Positions 37,427 to 47,106 of a stretch of 64,000 bases of DNA are shown here, in pieces (within the stretch, counting starts at the first letter, position 1; every line of letters starts with the position of its first letter). Below the pieces are notes generated by a model. The model was given only the letters and a program-made list of their open reading frames with translations. It was not told the DNA's origin and ran no database searches. Made by a program: the position numbers and the translations under genes. The DNA is from Nonomuraea rubra (GTDB lineage: Bacteria > Actinomycetota > Actinomycetes > Streptosporangiales > Streptosporangiaceae). The stretch is from positions 5,935,001 through 5,999,000 of the forward strand of contig NZ_JACHMI010000001.1 in NCBI RefSeq assembly GCF_014207985.1, read 5' to 3'.

Positions 37427-38698
37427 CTATTCGCTGATGACAGAGGGGACGCGGTCGCGGTGGCGCGGCGCCACGGCCAGGCAGATGACGCTGAGCACGC
37501 ACATGCCGACGAGCAGCGCCACGGCCGGCCAGGCGGCGCCGCCGTACGCGGCGACCAGGGCGGTGGCGACGAGCGGCGACAGGCCGCCGAAGATCGCGCC
37601 CGCGCCCTGGTAGGCGAGCGAGATCCCGGTGTAGCGGACGCTCGGCGGGAACATCTCGGCCAGGATCGCGGCCATCGGCCCGTACGTGCCGGACGTGACC
37701 AGCCGCATCAGCCCGAGCAACGCGAAGATCAGCACCGCGTTGCCGGAGCCGAGCACCGCGAACTGCGGCACGGCCAGCACCGCGGTCAGGGCCAGGAACA
37801 CGATGGCGACCTTGCGGCTGCCGAACCGGTCGCCCAGCCAGGCGATGCCCAGCGTGGCGACCAGCTCGACGAACGAGGCGAAGCTGAGGCCGTTCAGGAT
37901 GAGCTGCTCGGACGCGCCCACGGACGGCCCGGTCGCGTACGACAGCAGGAACGTGGTCAGGATGTAGTAGCCGCCGATGGCCACCGGCAGCGTGCCGATC
38001 CCGAGCAGCACCGACCGCCACGAGGTGCGGAACACCTCCTTGATCGGCACCCCGGTCTTGTCCGCCTGCTCGAAGACCGGCGACTCCTCGACCCGCAGCC
38101 GGATGAACAGGCCGACCAGCACCAGCACCGCCGAGACGATGAACGGCACCCGCCAGCCCCACGACTGCAGGGCGTCCTCGCCGAACAGGCTCATCAGGCT
38201 GAACGCGCCCGTCGCCAGCAGCGCGCCCGCCGGGTTCCCGAGCTGCGCGAACCCGCCGTAGAAGGTCTTCCTGCCCTCGGGCGCGTGCTCGACGGCCATC
38301 AGCGCCGCCCCGCCCCACTCGCCGCCGACCGCCAGCCCCTGCACGAACCGCAGCAGCACCAGCAGCACCGGGGCGAGCGCCCCGATGGATTCGTACGTGG
38401 GCAGCAGCCCGACGACGAACGTGGCCGCGCCCATCATGAGCAGCGTCACCACCAGCGCCGACTTGCGGCCGACCCGGTCGCCGAAGTGGCCGAACACGAT
38501 GCCGCCGAGCGGCCTGGCGAAGAAGCCGACCGCGTAGGTGGCGAAGGACGCCATGAGCGCCACCGTGGGGCTGGAGGCGTTGGGGAAGAACAGGTCGTCG
38601 AAGAGCAGCGCGGCGGCGGTGGCGTAGACGTAGAAGTCGTACCACTCGATCGTGGTCCCGACGAAGGCGGCGCCGGCCGCCCGGGTGGCGCGGTTCAT
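37427..38698 (-). CDS. MFS transporter, metabolite:H+ symporter family
   Basis: This 423-residue protein has about 12 membrane segments. The motif region RPLGGIVFGHFGDRVGRKSALV and the opening FVGTTIEWYDFYVYATAAALLF are the marks of the ShiA/ProP-type metabolite:proton symporter group. These import organic acids, amino acids or betaines. It is the first gene of a two-gene unit with the amidohydrolase, divergent from PucR. Confidence 0.9.
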   Translation of the reverse strand: MNRATRAAGAAFVGTTIEWYDFYVYATAAALLFDDLFFPNASSPTVALMASFATYAVGFFARPLGGIVFGHFGDRVGRKSALVVTLLMMGAATFVVGLLPTYESIGALAPVLLVLLRFVQGLAVGGEWGGAALMAVEHAPEGRKTFYGGFAQLGNPAGALLATGAFSLMSLFGEDALQSWGWRVPFIVSAVLVLVGLFIRLRVEESPVFEQADKTGVPIKEVFRTSWRSVLLGIGTLPVAIGGYYILTTFLLSYATGPSVGASEQLILNGLSFASFVELVATLGIAWLGDRFGSRKVAIVFLALTAVLAVPQFAVLGSGNAVLIFALLGLMRLVTSGTYGPMAAILAEMFPPSVRYTGISLAYQGAGAIFGGLSPLVATALVAAYGGAAWPAVALLVGMCVLSVICLAVAPRHRDRVPSVISE

Positions 38699-38768
38699 GG
38701 TTCCTCCGGGTGTAGGGGGTGCGACGACGATAAGCGCAGGTCATCCCGCGGAGAGCCGGGACGAAACG

Positions 38769-38782
38769 CACCACCGGTGGTG
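38769..38782. promoter_or_regulatory. Palindrome CACCACCGGTGGTG, PucR operator candidate
   Basis: A perfect 14-bp palindrome lies 38 bases before the PucR gene start and 71 bases from the transporter start. It is the only strong palindrome in the divergent gap 38699-38819. Confidence 0.5.
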
Positions 38783-38819
38783 AATTAGAGTGCGGTATGC
38801 ACACTCGTGAGGTGGCGCC

Positions 38820-40448
38820 GTGGCGTTGACGGTGGCGCAGGCGATGACCCTGCCGGGCATGGAGATGCGGCTGCTGGCCGGGCGGGCGGGGCTGGCGCGG
38901 GCGGTGCGGTGGGCGCACGTGTCGGAGCTGGCCGACCCGGTGCCGTGGCTGCTCGGCGGCGAGCTGGTGCTGACGATCGGCCTCGGCCTGCCCGCCGACG
39001 CCGCCGGGCGGCGCGCGTACGTCGAGCGGCTGGCCGGCGCGGGCTGCGCGGCGCTGGCCTTCGCCCTGGGGGAGGCGGTGACGTCGGTGCCCGCCGAGGT
39101 GCTGGCCGCCGCCGACGAGCACGGGCTGCCGGTGCTGGAGATCCTCACGCCGTTCATCGCGGTGACGGAGGCGGTGGCCCGCTGGCACGCCGACGAGCGC
39201 GTACGCGGTGAGCGCCGCGTCGTGGCCGCCCAGGAGGCCATGGCCCGGGCCGCACTCCAGGCGGGCAGCGCCGGCATCCTGCGCGCCCTGGCCGAGCACA
39301 CCGGCGGCGAGGCCCTCCTGCTGGACCCGCACGGCACCCCACGCGCCTCCGGCCCGGCCGCGCCGTCACCCGGGCGGCACAGCGCGGCGGGTGCCCGCGC
39401 GGCTGCCGGTGTGCCTGGCGTGGTGGAGCGGCCGTGGCACGGCAGGGCGGTGGCGGCGGCCCGGAGCGCCGCCCGGCGCAGCGCCACCGTGCTCGACGAC
39501 GGCATCCACGCCGTCCAGGTGCAGAGCCTCGGGTTCACCGGCCCGCCGAGCGGCTGGCTGGCCATCCGCACGGCCTCACCCCTGGAATGGCACACCAGGA
39601 TGCTCGCCAACCAGGCGGCCTGCCTGCTGGCCATGGAGCTGGCCGGCGTGCGTGCCAACCGCGCCAGGGCCCACGCCCAGCGGGCCGCGCTGCTGTCCGC
39701 CGTGCTGGACGGCACCCTGACGCCGCGGCAGCTCGGCGAGCTGTGCCCGGTGGCGCCGCCGTACGAGGTGATCGCGGTGCGGGCGCGGGTCCCGGCGGAC
39801 GCGGCGATGGAGGCGCTGGAGGACGTGCTGCCCGGCCCGGACGCCGAGGACCGGGCCTTCGTCTGCACCCGCCCCGACGGGACGACCCTCTTCGTGCTCC
39901 CGGAGGACACCCGGCCACCGGACCCCGGCCTGAGCGATGCCGGGCGGGGCGAGGTTCGATCGCGGGGAGCGCGGCTGTGTGATCGGCTGGCCGCCCCGGG
40001 CGGCGGTTGCCGGGCGCACGACCTGGAGGAGCTGCCGGCGGCGGCCCGCCACGCCACCGCCCTGGCCGGCCGAGGCGCCGGCGCCGCCCCCGGCTACACG
40101 CACGTGGACGAGCTGGAGACCGCGGCCCTGCTCAGGGACGCGTTCCTGCCCGAGGCCGCCCACCGCTTCTCCGCCGCCGTGCTGCGCCCGCTCCGCGAGC
40201 ACGAGGCGCGGCACGGCGGCGACCTGGTGGCAACGCTGCGCGCGTACCTGGAGGCGGGCGAGAACCTGGAGCTGGCCGCCCGCCGCCTGGGCGTGCACCG
40301 CAACACGCTGCGCCGCCGCCTGACCACCGCCGAACGCGTCTCCGGCCGCCCGTTCACCGACCCCGGCCACCGCCTGCACCTGTGGCTGGCCCTCTCGCTC
40401 GGCGACCTCGTGCCGCCGGGCCGCCCGCGGGACGGGGAGAACGCCTAG
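38820..40448 (+). CDS. PucR-family transcriptional regulator
   Basis: This 542-residue protein begins with a PucR N-terminal domain ([20 protein letters not shown], then VLTIGLGLP). It ends with a helix-turn-helix of the PucR C-terminal type ([20 protein letters not shown]). Family members activate purine, amide or small-molecule catabolism. The divergent transporter/amidohydrolase pair is the likely regulon. GTG is the start codon. Confidence 0.9.
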   Translation: MALTVAQAMTLPGMEMRLLAGRAGLARAVRWAHVSELADPVPWLLGGELVLTIGLGLPADAAGRRAYVERLAGAGCAALAFALGEAVTSVPAEVLAAADEHGLPVLEILTPFIAVTEAVARWHADERVRGERRVVAAQEAMARAALQAGSAGILRALAEHTGGEALLLDPHGTPRASGPAAPSPGRHSAAGARAAAGVPGVVERPWHGRAVAAARSAARRSATVLDDGIHAVQVQSLGFTGPPSGWLAIRTASPLEWHTRMLANQAACLLAMELAGVRANRARAHAQRAALLSAVLDGTLTPRQLGELCPVAPPYEVIAVRARVPADAAMEALEDVLPGPDAEDRAFVCTRPDGTTLFVLPEDTRPPDPGLSDAGRGEVRSRGARLCDRLAAPGGGCRAHDLEELPAAARHATALAGRGAGAAPGYTHVDELETAALLRDAFLPEAAHRFSAAVLRPLREHEARHGGDLVATLRAYLEAGENLELAARRLGVHRNTLRRRLTTAERVSGRPFTDPGHRLHLWLALSLGDLVPPGRPRDGENA

Positions 40449-40491
40449 AGTCTGGAGGTGGCGGTCAGCGCAGATCCCCTCGGGAGACCAC

Positions 40492-41682
40492 ATGAGCGAT
40501 TCCGCGACCTTACCCCTCTACATGCGCCGCTCCCTGTTCGACCCGGACCCCGAGCTCGTGCGGGTACGCGAGCAGGAGGGCGTGCGGCGGGTGGCCACCC
40601 CGTTCGGGGTGGACGTCTGGATGGTCACCAGGTTCGCCGACGTCAGGGAGGTGCTGGGAGACCCGGCGCGCTTCAGCAACGCCAGGCAGCCGCGCCCGCC
40701 GGGCGCGCCCGACATGCCCAGGGAGCAGGTGGAGGCGCAGCGGGCGGGCCACCTGCTGCTGTTCGACCCGCCCGAGCACACCCGGTTGCGCCGGATGCTG
40801 GCGCCGGAGTTCACCATGCGCCGCATCCGCCGCCTGGAACCGCGGATCAGGGACATCGTGACGGAGCACCTCGACGCGATGGAGGTGGCCGGGCCGCCCG
40901 CGGACCTGGTCGAGTCGTTCGCGCTGCCGATCCCGTCCCTGGTGATCTGCGAGCTGCTCGGCGTGCCGTACGCCGACCGGGAGGAGTTCCAGCGGCGTAC
41001 GAGAAGCCTGCTCGACCTGTCCCTGTCGCTGGAGGAGCGGGCCCCGATCCGCGACGCGGCACGCGCCTACATGGGCGAGCTCGTCGCCCGAGCCCGGGCC
41101 GACCAGGGTCAGGACCTGCTGGGGATGCTGGTGCGCGAGCACGGCGACGACCTGTCCACCGATGAGCTGATCGGCATCGGCAGCCTGCTGCTGGTGGCCG
41201 GCCACGAGACCACCTCCAACATGCTCGGCCTCGGCACCCTGGCCCTGCTGCGCCACCCCGACCAGCTCGACCTGCTCAGGAAGGAGCCCGAGCGCGCCGG
41301 CGCCGCCGTGGAGGAGCTGCTGCGCTGGCTCAGCATCGTGCACAACGGCACGTTCAAGACCACCACCACCGAGGTCGAGCTGTCGGGCGTGCGCATCCCT
41401 GAAGACGCGCTGGTGGTGGTCGCGCTGCCCGTCGCCAACCGCGACCCCGCGCTCGTGCCCGACGCCGACCGGCTCGATCTCGCCCGCGGCGACCTCGGCC
41501 ACCTGGCCTTCGGCCACGGCGTGCACCACTGCCTGGGCGCGCCGCTGGCCAGGATGGAGATGCAGATCGCCTTCAACGCGCTGCTGGCGCGCTTCCCCGG
41601 CCTGCGCGAGGCCGGCCCGCCGCCGCAGTTCCGGTCCATGAACGTCGTGTACGGGCTGACCTCCCTCCAGGTGACCTGGTGA
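40492..41682 (+). CDS. Cytochrome P450 (CYP105/107-like)
   Basis: This 396-residue soluble P450 has the I-helix motif AGHETT, the ExxR motif in EELLRW, and the haem-binding loop [10 protein letters not shown] with Cys347. [18 protein letters not shown] is a typical actinobacterial class I region. It would oxidise a small hydrophobic compound using ferredoxin. No ferredoxin gene is adjacent. It starts 43 bases after PucR but need not be co-regulated. ATG follows CGGGAGACCAC. Confidence 0.92.
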   Translation: MSDSATLPLYMRRSLFDPDPELVRVREQEGVRRVATPFGVDVWMVTRFADVREVLGDPARFSNARQPRPPGAPDMPREQVEAQRAGHLLLFDPPEHTRLRRMLAPEFTMRRIRRLEPRIRDIVTEHLDAMEVAGPPADLVESFALPIPSLVICELLGVPYADREEFQRRTRSLLDLSLSLEERAPIRDAARAYMGELVARARADQGQDLLGMLVREHGDDLSTDELIGIGSLLLVAGHETTSNMLGLGTLALLRHPDQLDLLRKEPERAGAAVEELLRWLSIVHNGTFKTTTTEVELSGVRIPEDALVVVALPVANRDPALVPDADRLDLARGDLGHLAFGHGVHHCLGAPLARMEMQIAFNALLARFPGLREAGPPPQFRSMNVVYGLTSLQVTW

Positions 41683-41685
41683 GGC

Positions 41686-42507
41686 TCAGCCCTTCAGCCC
41701 GCTGAACGTCATGGTGGCCACGAACTGCCGCTGCGCCAGCACGAACGCGATGATCAGCGGCATCGTGGCCACCACGTTCCCGGCCATCAGCAGCGACCAC
41801 TGCGTGTGCCGGGTGCCCTGGAAGTTGGCCAGCCCGAGCTGCATCGTGTAGAGGCTCTCGTCGCTGATCGCGACCAGCGGCCAGATCAGGTCGTTCCACG
41901 AGCCGAGCAGCGTGAACACGGTGAGCGTCGCCAGCGCGGGCCTGGCCAGCGGCAGCACCACCCGCCAGAACACGCCGAACGTCGAGCACCCGTCGATGCG
42001 GGCCGCGTCCTCCAGCTCGGCCGGCAGCGACAGGAAGAACTGCCGCATCAGGAAGATCCCGAACGCCGACGCCAGCCATGGCACGAACGCCGCCGCCAGG
42101 GTGTCGATCAGGCCGAGCCGGCTGAACATCACGTACGTCGGGATCATCAGGAGCTGCGTCGGGATCATGATGGTCGCCAGGATCATCAGGAACCCGGCGT
42201 TCCTGCCGAAGAACTTCAGCCGCGCGAAGCCGTACCCGGCCATGGAGCAGAGCACGAGCTGGGCGAGCACCGCGATGGCGGCCACGATGACGGTGTTCAG
42301 CAGCCAGCGCAGCGCCTGCGACTCGGTGAACAGGCCGATGAAGCCGTCGAGCTGCAGCCGGCTCGGGATGAGGCGGGGCGGGAAGCGGTTGATGTCGCCG
42401 TCCGGCATGAACGCGGTCAGCACCATCTGCACCAGCGGCAGCGCGAACAGCAGGGCCAGCGGCATCAGCAGCAGGTGCCAGGGGCTGAACGGCAGACGTC
42501 TCAGCAT
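41686..42507 (-). CDS. Sugar ABC transporter permease, MalG type (alpha-galactoside locus)
   Basis: The 273-residue protein has six membrane segments and an EAA loop (LEDAARIDGCSTFGVFWRVV). The start ATG at 42507 overlaps the stop of the MalF-type gene. It is the last gene of the importer operon read leftward and converges on the P450 with a 3-base gap. Pairing with two GH4 enzymes suggests that it imports an alpha-galactoside. Confidence 0.9.
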   Translation of the reverse strand: MLRRLPFSPWHLLLMPLALLFALPLVQMVLTAFMPDGDINRFPPRLIPSRLQLDGFIGLFTESQALRWLLNTVIVAAIAVLAQLVLCSMAGYGFARLKFFGRNAGFLMILATIMIPTQLLMIPTYVMFSRLGLIDTLAAAFVPWLASAFGIFLMRQFFLSLPAELEDAARIDGCSTFGVFWRVVLPLARPALATLTVFTLLGSWNDLIWPLVAISDESLYTMQLGLANFQGTRHTQWSLLMAGNVVATMPLIIAFVLAQRQFVATMTFSGLKG

Positions 42508-43448
42508 CAGAAGGCCTCGATCTTGCTGCGCCGGGAGTAGACGATCATCCCGACGGTGATGAGCAGGGTCGCGGCGAACAGCCCGTAGGCGACGGCCGAG
42601 CCGTAGCCGAACTTCGTGAGCTTGAACGCCTGGAGGTAGACGTAGTAGACGATCGTCTGCGTCGCGCCCAGCGGGCCGCCCCTGGTCGTGGTGAAGACCA
42701 GGTCGAACAGCTGCAACGCGGTGATCGTCTGCCAGATGGAGGTGAAGACGGTGACGGGCCCGAGCGCGGGCAGCGTGACGTGCCGGAACACCTGCCAGCG
42801 GTTGGCGCCGTCCATCCGGGCCGCCTCCACCACGTCCTTCGGGATGTCCTGCAGCGCGGCCAGGTACACGACCACGGTGAAGCCGACCTGGCCCCACAGC
42901 GCGATCAGGCAGATCACCGCGAGCGCCTGAGACTGGCTCTCCAGGAACTGCTGCTGCGGCAGGCCGATGGTGCGCAGCACGGTGTTGGCGGCGCCGTACT
43001 GGGGGTTGAAGACGAAGCTGGCCAGGATGCCGGTCGCCGCCGCCGACGCGACGAACGGGATGAAGATGCACGTCCGGTAGAAGCCGACCAGCTTGATCGG
43101 CCGGTTGAGCGCGACGGCGATCAGCATCCCGAGGAAGATCGACGAGGGTACGAACAGCACCGTGAACACCAGCGTGTGCCGTACCGCCGCGAGCAGGTCC
43201 GGGTCCTGGACCATGAGCTCGTAGTTCAGCAGCCCGATGGGCTTGGCGGGGGCGATGCCGTTCCACTTCTGCAGCGAGATAAGGAACGCCCACACCGCGG
43301 GGAAGATCGACAGGCCCACCACGAGCGCGGTGGCGGGCCCCGCGAACCCCCATCCGACCAGGCTGCGGTGCAGCCACCGCAGCCGGCCGGACGGGATCGC
43401 CGCGCGGTGGGCGGCGGCCTGGCGCCGCCCGGCGAACAGCAGCGACAT
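42507..43448 (-). CDS. Sugar ABC transporter permease, MalF type (alpha-galactoside locus)
   Basis: This 313-residue membrane protein has the EAA loop VVEAARMDGANRWQVFRHVT. It starts 2 bases after the binding-protein stop and overlaps the next permease. No ATPase is encoded, as in the other two importers of this window. Confidence 0.9.
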   Translation of the reverse strand: MSLLFAGRRQAAAHRAAIPSGRLRWLHRSLVGWGFAGPATALVVGLSIFPAVWAFLISLQKWNGIAPAKPIGLLNYELMVQDPDLLAAVRHTLVFTVLFVPSSIFLGMLIAVALNRPIKLVGFYRTCIFIPFVASAAATGILASFVFNPQYGAANTVLRTIGLPQQQFLESQSQALAVICLIALWGQVGFTVVVYLAALQDIPKDVVEAARMDGANRWQVFRHVTLPALGPVTVFTSIWQTITALQLFDLVFTTTRGGPLGATQTIVYYVYLQAFKLTKFGYGSAVAYGLFAATLLITVGMIVYSRRSKIEAF

Positions 43449-43450
43449 CG

Positions 43451-44749
43451 TCAGCCCCCGGCCAGCGCCTGGCGCGACTTGGCGGCCGCCTCGTCCAGTG
43501 CCGCCTTCGGCGTGGCCGCGCCCTGCATCGCCTTGGCGATGGCCTCACCGACATAACGCGACATTTCCACGTATCCGCTGACCGTGGGCCTGGCCTGCTT
43601 GGCGTTCGCCAGGTTGGCCACCAGCTTCTCGACGCCCGGGTACTCCTTGATGTAGGTCTGGTACTCCGGCAGCGACGTCTCCGAGGCGCGCAGCGGCAGG
43701 TTGCCCTGCGCGAGGTTCCACTGGGCGTCGCCCTCGGCCGAGGTGAGCCACTTCATCAGCTCGAACGACCAGTAGGCCCGGTTGGCGTCGCCGTTGTCGA
43801 ACAGCGTCCACAGGTCCGGCCCCGAGACCGTCTGGTGGTCGCCGTTGGTGCCGGGCAGGAACGCCACCCCGTAGTCGGTCTTCTTCTCCTTCAGCTCCAG
43901 CAGCGACCACGGCCCGTTGATGATCATCGCGATCCGGCCGTCCCCGAACAGCGGCGCGTACCGCTCGTCGGTCTGGTCGAGGTAGACGCTCTTGTCGTCC
44001 ACCGCCATCGCCCGCAGGAACTCCAGCGCGTCCACCCCGGCCTGGGAGTTGAACGCGGCCTGCTTGCCGTCCTGCGACAGGATGCTGCCGCCGCGCTGCC
44101 ACAGCAGCGGCCAGAAGTGCCAGGTGGTGTCCTCGGAGGCGCTCACCGAGTACGCGGTCCCGTAGATCTTCTCCGCCGGGTCCGTGAGCTTCTTGGCCGC
44201 GGCCCTGAAGTCGTCCCAGGTCCACTCGTCGGTCGGGTACGGCACCTGCTTGGCGTCGAAGAGGGTCTTGTTGTAGAGCAGGGCGAGGTTGTCCACGATC
44301 GCGGGGAAGCCGATGACCTGGCCGTTCGGCGTCGCGGTGGTGCGGGCGGACTCGGGGAACTCCGCCCACTTGACGGCCGGGTCCTTCACCTTCTCGGTCA
44401 GGTCGAGGGTCTTGCCCGACTCCTGCAACTGCGACGCCCAGCTACCGAATGCATAGGAAATATCGGGATACACGCCGCTTGCGAAGCCCGCGGACAACTT
44501 CTGCAGCAGCTCGTCGGTGGTGGACGCGCCCGAGGTGACCTCGATGGTGACGTTGGGATGCTGCTGGGTGAACTTGGCCGCCAGCCCCTCCAGGATCTTC
44601 TGCGCGTCCGAGGTCTGCCCCGACCACCACGTGAGCTTCACCTTCGCCTGCGGGTCCACGGTCTTGGCGCCCTCCTGGGACGGTCCCCCGCAGCCGGAGG
44701 CCGCCAGGATGATCGCCGCTACCAGGGCCGCCACGGTTCTTCTTCGCAC
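43451..44749 (-). CDS. Sugar-binding lipoprotein (alpha-galactoside locus)
   Basis: This 432-residue family 1 solute-binding protein has a short signal peptide and lipobox LAASGC (Cys20). LTWWSGQ, LEGLAAKFTQQHPNVTIEV and the C-terminal SRYVGEAIAKAMQG are typical. GTG is the start. The gene is divergent from the kinase/GH4 genes, and the shared 115-base gap holds paired TTCGAA sites. Confidence 0.9.
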   Translation of the reverse strand: MRRRTVAALVAAIILAASGCGGPSQEGAKTVDPQAKVKLTWWSGQTSDAQKILEGLAAKFTQQHPNVTIEVTSGASTTDELLQKLSAGFASGVYPDISYAFGSWASQLQESGKTLDLTEKVKDPAVKWAEFPESARTTATPNGQVIGFPAIVDNLALLYNKTLFDAKQVPYPTDEWTWDDFRAAAKKLTDPAEKIYGTAYSVSASEDTTWHFWPLLWQRGGSILSQDGKQAAFNSQAGVDALEFLRAMAVDDKSVYLDQTDERYAPLFGDGRIAMIINGPWSLLELKEKKTDYGVAFLPGTNGDHQTVSGPDLWTLFDNGDANRAYWSFELMKWLTSAEGDAQWNLAQGNLPLRASETSLPEYQTYIKEYPGVEKLVANLANAKQARPTVSGYVEMSRYVGEAIAKAMQGAATPKAALDEAAAKSRQALAGG

Positions 44750-44781
44750 TGTGGATGCTCCCTCCCGGAATGTTGGAGCCC

Positions 44782-44838
44782 ATCATGGCCACTTTCGAAG
44801 TCTTGTCAATACCTTCGAAAATTCGCAAGGCTTGACAA
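44782..44838. promoter_or_regulatory. Divergent promoters with paired TTCGAA operators
   Basis: TTCGAA palindromes occur at 44794-44799 and 44814-44819, exactly two DNA turns apart. TTGTCAA (44803-44809) and TTGACAA (44832-44838) supply -35 hexamers facing left and right. The leftward promoter is TTGACA, 16 bases, CATGAT. The rightward -10 (CGACTG) is weak and would give a leaderless kinase transcript. The DeoR protein of the locus is the best candidate regulator. Confidence 0.5.
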
Positions 44839-44864
44839 GCTTTCACAACTCCTGCGACTGTGCC

Positions 44865-45824
44865 GTGGTGTCCAGAACGACCTTCGACCTCCTAGTCGCA
44901 GGCGACGCCAACCCGGACGTGATCGTGTCGGGTTCGCCTCGCCATCCCGAGTTCGGCCAGCGCGAGCAGCTCGTCCCCGCCGCCGGCCTCGTGCTCGGCG
45001 GCTCCGGCGCGATCACCGCGTACGGCGCCGCCCGGCTGGGCCTGCGCACCGCGTTCGTCGGGCGGGTGGGCGACGACCCCGCGGGCGCCTTCGTCCTGGA
45101 CGCCCTGCGCGGCGGCGGCGTGGACGTCTCCGCCTGCGTCGTCGACCCCGGTGTGCCCACGGCCATGACCGTGGTGCTGGTGGACGGCGACGACCGGGCC
45201 ATCCTCACCGCCCCCGGCTGCCTCGACCGGCTCGCCCCCGCCGACGTGCCGCCCGGCCTGCTCGAACGCGCCGCGCACGTGCACGTCTCGTCGTACTTCC
45301 TGCAGCCGCTGCTGGCGGCGGGGCTGGCCGGGCTGTTCGGCATGGCCAGGGCCGCCGGCGCCTCCACCTCCCTCGACACCAACGACGACCCGGCAGGCCG
45401 GTGGGCGGGCCTGGCCGAGGTGCTGCCGGTCACCGACGTGCTGCTCCCCAACGAGAACGAGGCCCTCGCCATCGCCCGCGCCGTCTCGGGAGCCGGCACG
45501 GATGGCGAGGTGGACCAGGGGGCCGAGCTCGAACGGGCGGTCAAGGAGCTGGCCGCCCGCGGCACCCTGCCCGTCGTCAAGCGCGGCGAGCGCGGCGCCC
45601 TCGCCTTCGCCGACGGCGAGTTCGTCGAGGTCCCCGCCCGCCCCGCCACCGTCGTGGACGCCGTCGGCGCGGGCGACAGCTTCAACGCGGGCCTGCTCGC
45701 CGCCCTCCTGCGCGGCCTGCCACTGAGCCGGAGCATGTCGGTCGCCGTGACCTGCGGCACCCTTTCCACCCGCGCCGCCGGGGGCACCGCGGCGCAGCCC
45801 ACCTGGGAGGAAGCAACCTCATGA
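44865..45824 (+). CDS. PfkB-family sugar kinase
   Basis: This protein of about 319 residues starts at GTG 44865 or GTG 44868; neither has a ribosome site, which suits a leaderless transcript. It has the N-terminal PfkB region (LVAGDANPDVIV, LGGSGAITAYGAARLG) and the C-terminal signature with anion-hole motif DAVGAGDSFNAGL, including the catalytic Asp. It phosphorylates a sugar released by the GH4 enzyme that follows, with which it overlaps by ATGA. The substrate is not fixed by the sequence. Confidence 0.88.
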   Translation: MVSRTTFDLLVAGDANPDVIVSGSPRHPEFGQREQLVPAAGLVLGGSGAITAYGAARLGLRTAFVGRVGDDPAGAFVLDALRGGGVDVSACVVDPGVPTAMTVVLVDGDDRAILTAPGCLDRLAPADVPPGLLERAAHVHVSSYFLQPLLAAGLAGLFGMARAAGASTSLDTNDDPAGRWAGLAEVLPVTDVLLPNENEALAIARAVSGAGTDGEVDQGAELERAVKELAARGTLPVVKRGERGALAFADGEFVEVPARPATVVDAVGAGDSFNAGLLAALLRGLPLSRSMSVAVTCGTLSTRAAGGTAAQPTWEEATS

Positions 45825-47098
45825 AGAAGATCGTGTTCGTCGGGGCGGGAAGCGTCGTCTTCACCCAGGGGCTGCTCGCCGACCTGGCCGCCTTCCCCGA
45901 GCTGCGCGGCATGCGCATCGCGCTGCACGACATCGACCCCGAGCGGCTGCAGGTGGCCGAGGCCGTCGCCCGCCGCATCACCGCCGGCTCCGCCACCGTC
46001 ACCGCCCACCTCGACCGCCGCGAGGCACTCGACGGCGCGGACTTCGTGATCAACATGGTCCAGGTCGGCGGCTACGACGCCACCGTCACCGACTTCGAGA
46101 TCCCCGCCAGGTACGGCCTGCGCCAGACGATCGCCGACACCATCGGCGCGGGCGGCGTGTTCCGCGCGCTGCGCACGTTCCCGCTGCTCGACGCGCTGGC
46201 GGCGGACATCGGCGCGGTCTGTCCCGACGCGCTGCTGCTCAACTACACCAACCCGATGGCGATGAACGTCTGGTACCTGTCGGGCAAGGTCAGGAACGTG
46301 GTCGGCCTGTGCCACTCGGTCTACTGGACGATGCGGGGCCTGGCGGAGCTGGTGGAGGTGCCGTACGAGGAGATCTCCTACGTCGCGGCGGGCGTCAACC
46401 ACCAGGCGTGGGTGCTGCGCTTCGAGCGCGACGGCGAGAACCTGTACCCCCGCCTGGACAGCGCCGCCGACCGCGACCCCGAGCTGCGGCGGCGGGTGCG
46501 GATCGACATGTACCGGCGGCTCGGCCACTACCCGACCGAGACCAGCGAGCACTCCGCCGAGTACGTGCCCTGGCTGATGCACCACGACTCCGAGCTCGAC
46601 CGGCTGCGCATCCCGGTGGGGGAGTACCTGCGGGTCAGCGAGGACAACCTGGCAGAGTACAAGCGCACCCGCGACCTCGTCCGGCAGGGCGGCGAGCTCG
46701 ACCTCGCCGGCACCGACGAGTACGCCCCCCAGATCATCCACAGCATCGTCACCGGCACGCCCCGCGTCGTCTACGGCAACGTCGTCAACGACGGGCTCAT
46801 CTCCAACCTGCCGCAGGGCTGCGTGGTGGAGGTGCCGTGCGTGGTGGACGCCACCGGCGTGCGGCCCACCGCGATCGGCGCGCTGCCCCCGCAGTGCGCG
46901 GCCCTGAACAGGACGTACGCGAGCGTCAACGAGCTCACGGTACGCGCCGCGCTCGAAGGCGACCCCCGCCACGTCAGGCACGCCCTGATGATCGACCCCA
47001 ACACGGCGGCCTCGCTCACGCTGGACGACATCTGGCGCATGGCCGACGACCTCACCCGCGCCCACGGCGACCTCCTGCCGGAGGCCCTCAGAGCGTAG
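45821..47098 (+). CDS. GH4 NAD-dependent glycosidase, alpha-galactosidase-like
   Basis: This 425-residue GH4 enzyme binds NAD through FVGAGSVVF and uses a metal. The family motifs are NYTNPMAM, GLCHSV and VNHQAW. CHS is the form found in alpha-galactosidases such as MelA, so alpha-galactosidase is the best call. GH4 enzymes oxidise C3 of the sugar transiently during hydrolysis. The gene follows and overlaps the sugar kinase, which fits cytoplasmic cleavage followed by phosphorylation. Confidence 0.88.
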   Translation: MKKIVFVGAGSVVFTQGLLADLAAFPELRGMRIALHDIDPERLQVAEAVARRITAGSATVTAHLDRREALDGADFVINMVQVGGYDATVTDFEIPARYGLRQTIADTIGAGGVFRALRTFPLLDALAADIGAVCPDALLLNYTNPMAMNVWYLSGKVRNVVGLCHSVYWTMRGLAELVEVPYEEISYVAAGVNHQAWVLRFERDGENLYPRLDSAADRDPELRRRVRIDMYRRLGHYPTETSEHSAEYVPWLMHHDSELDRLRIPVGEYLRVSEDNLAEYKRTRDLVRQGGELDLAGTDEYAPQIIHSIVTGTPRVVYGNVVNDGLISNLPQGCVVEVPCVVDATGVRPTAIGALPPQCAALNRTYASVNELTVRAALEGDPRHVRHALMIDPNTAASLTLDDIWRMADDLTRAHGDLLPEALRA

Positions 47099-47106
47099 GG
47101 GCGGGC

